DNA of 47,857 nucleotides from a virus, in the IMG/VR virus record IMGVR_UViG_3300047673_000079, positions 1 to 47,857 of that record; one strand, given 5' to 3'. Shown piece after piece: positions 46,840 to 47,857 of the stretch. Within the stretch, counting starts at the first letter, position 1; each line of letters begins with the position of its first letter. Made by a program: the position numbers and the translations under genes. The notes beneath the pieces were generated by a model. The model was not told where the DNA came from, did no database searches, and saw nothing but the letters and a program-made list of their open reading frames with translations.

Positions 46840-47049
46840 TTACTTGCCGAGCTTTGCCGAGACGCCTAGGCCGGCGAGGAGAGAAGCGGCGCCGACGCCA
46901 TACGCCTGCATGTCGAACGGCTTGCCTGTTACGACGCTGAATACTTCGAGAGCGAGTCCGACAACGACCGCGACGGCAGACCATGCATAGGCCGGTTCGA
47001 GCGTCACGTTGTCGTCGCCGGTGACGAGCTGCAACAGTCGCCGGATCAT
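46840..47049 (-). CDS. Two-span membrane protein, holin candidate
   Basis: 69 residues: polar start MIRRLLQLVTGDDNVT, helix 1 (AYAWSAVAVVVGLALEVFSVV), short loop with KPFDMQ, helix 2 (AYGVGAASLLAGLGVSAKLG), Lys end. This is the size and shape of class II-like holins. It overlaps the HNH-like gene's stop as ATGA. It would let the GH19 endolysin out if it is the holin; the endolysin lies several genes earlier in transcription. Confidence 0.7.
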   Translation of the reverse strand: MIRRLLQLVTGDDNVTLEPAYAWSAVAVVVGLALEVFSVVTGKPFDMQAYGVGAASLLAGLGVSAKLGK

Positions 47050-47474
47050 GCTTTCACCTCGTCCGGCGAGAAGACGAAGTCCGCGCGCTGGTTGCGCTGC
47101 ATGACGAAGATCGGATACGGCAGCATGTGAATGCCGTGATTCCTACCGCGATGATGCTTCGCGCAGAGCACGAGCATGTTGTATTCGGAGTCGATGAAGT
47201 CGCTCGGCTCCTTGTACGTCGACCAGTCGAAACCCGGATGCATCGCGCGCATCTTTTCGAAGTCGATGCCGTTTGCGTCTGCCCATTCCGCGTGGAAGTG
47301 ATGCACCTCGCGCTGATCCTTCGAGCCGCAGACCCAGCACGGTGTGTCGAGCACCGCGATCAGGTGGTGCTTCGTTTTTCGGAACAGCGCCGACTCCGCG
47401 CGCGGCGCGTGATCCGGGTAAAAGACGTCGATCTGGAGCGTGTCGTGCTGCTCGTGTTCGTGTTCGATTTTCAT
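47046..47474 (-). CDS. HNH-like phage protein
   Basis: 142 residues from ATG 47474 (MKIEHEHEQHDTLQIDVFYPDHAPR). It has CWVCG, then REVHHFHAEWADANGIDFEKM and NMLVLCAKHHRGRNHGIHMLP. The CxxC, HHFH and CxKHH layout fits an HNH-type zinc-bound nuclease fold. In this late-operon position it may act in packaging or DNA processing, but a structural zinc protein is possible. Confidence 0.8.
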   Translation of the reverse strand: MKIEHEHEQHDTLQIDVFYPDHAPRAESALFRKTKHHLIAVLDTPCWVCGSKDQREVHHFHAEWADANGIDFEKMRAMHPGFDWSTYKEPSDFIDSEYNMLVLCAKHHRGRNHGIHMLPYPIFVMQRNQRADFVFSPDEVKA

Positions 47475-47481
47475 GGCCGGA

Positions 47482-47507
47482 AATGAAAAAGCCGCCCGAA
47501 GGCGGCT
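47482..47507 (-). terminator. Intrinsic terminator after the fibre-tail adaptor
   Basis: Minus-strand AGCCGCC-TTCG-GGCGGCT then TTTTTCATTT. It sits 27 bp after the adaptor gene and 8 bp before the HNH-like gene, so the last four late genes lie beyond it. Nearly the same hairpin as at 2984-3007. Confidence 0.82.
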
Positions 47508-47533
47508 GTCAGTCTGAGTTCGAGAAGCGGTCG

Positions 47534-47845
47534 TTACGTGACGCTGAGAAGCATGCGAGTGCCTACGGACACTGCGATCGTGCGGCTGTCTGTTGCGCCG
47601 CTGCTCGTGGTGATGGTGATCGCAACCATGTACGTCGCGCCGCTCGCGCCTCCTCCGAGCCAGAACGTGACGACGCCAGAGCTCGTCGACGTCGATTTGC
47701 CGGACGGATTCACTGTGATGCCGGCGTCGGCCGTGACGGTGGCGTCGGCGATCGTCTCGCCGCTTGCGAGCCACTGCGACCAGTCCATTTCATACGGAAG
47801 AATTGCGGCCGGAGATTTCGGCGGCAACTGCTGAGAAAGACTCAT
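47534..47845 (-). CDS. Phage fibre-tail adaptor protein (Gp77-like)
   Basis: 103 residues: MSLSQQLPPKSPAAILPYEMDWSQWLASGETIADATVTADAG, then VVTFWLGGGASGATYMVAITITTSSGATDSRTIAVSV. The DWSQWLASGETI and FWL-x-GG...T-x-DSRTI pattern is that of small Ig-like proteins that join fibres to tails (Gp77 family). Complete copy; the window start repeats its first 190 bases. On the circle it follows the repeat-built structural protein by 8 bp. Confidence 0.87.
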   Translation of the reverse strand: MSLSQQLPPKSPAAILPYEMDWSQWLASGETIADATVTADAGITVNPSGKSTSTSSGVVTFWLGGGASGATYMVAITITTSSGATDSRTIAVSVGTRMLLSVT

Positions 47846-47857
47846 GTCGCTCCTTAT
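47656..47857. repeat. Right copy of the 202-bp terminal overlap
   Basis: Identical to 1-202 except for G at 47730 against T at 75. Confidence 0.95.

Overview
The window is one complete temperate, lambda-organised phage genome carrying a contractile (myovirus) tail. Its GC-rich codon use and gene style point to a Burkholderia or close Burkholderiales host (inference). The first 202 bases recur as the last 202 bases (1-202 = 47656-47857, one mismatch), so the unit is 47,655 bp and is circular, or was assembled from circularly permuted or concatemeric DNA. Coordinates should be read as a circle.

Switch region (about 32.6-34.2 kb). A LexA/S24-type CI repressor (+) lies back to back with a small Cro-like protein (-). 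Two strong early promoters have nearly the same architecture: pR (-, ahead of cro) and pL (+, at 33.95 kb). Each is covered by a TATTAG-N4-CTAATA operator with a weaker copy 24-25 bp away. The pL transcript begins with two tight hairpins and a boxA-like sequence, then an attenuator hairpin.

Left early operon (-, 32.6 to 25.9 kb). It encodes small DNA-binding proteins, a replication initiator containing iteron-like repeats (candidate origin), a DnaB helicase, VRR-NUC and DUF1364 nucleases, several tiny genes, a homing endonuclease, and at its end a Q-like antiterminator candidate. Directly beyond Q lie a consensus promoter (25.86 kb) and an intrinsic terminator about 30 nt past the predicted start, the pR'/tR' layout of lambdoid late control.

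Late region (-, 25.6 kb down to 1, then 47.86 to 46.0 kb across the junction). In transcription order: terminase, portal, Mu-F-like protein, protease/scaffold, cement, DUF2184 capsid, connectors, DUF3383 sheath, tube, frameshifted tail chaperones, tape measure with a muralytic domain, Dit-like protein, plug, hub, spike, gp25, baseplate J, DUF2612, tail fibre, lysis genes, a repeat-built structural protein, fibre-tail adaptor, an HNH protein, holin candidate, lipoprotein and DUF1353. Two plus-strand cargo genes interrupt this block: an acyltransferase (3.1-4.25 kb), probably for surface conversion, and a secreted protein (9.27-9.69 kb).

Right early operon (+, 34.2-45.1 kb). It holds a coiled-coil protein, Red beta-like recombinase and YqaJ exonuclease, two HNH-AP2 endonucleases, a run of tiny membrane proteins, a cytosine-5 methyltransferase and a PAPS-reductase-like PP-loop protein behind copies of the same 20-bp element, then several hypotheticals, excisionase and a lambda-type integrase. 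A 225-bp AT-rich region after int is the likely attP. Three small plus-strand genes follow before the convergent end of the late operon.

Functional names come from motif and family recognition by eye; no database search was run.
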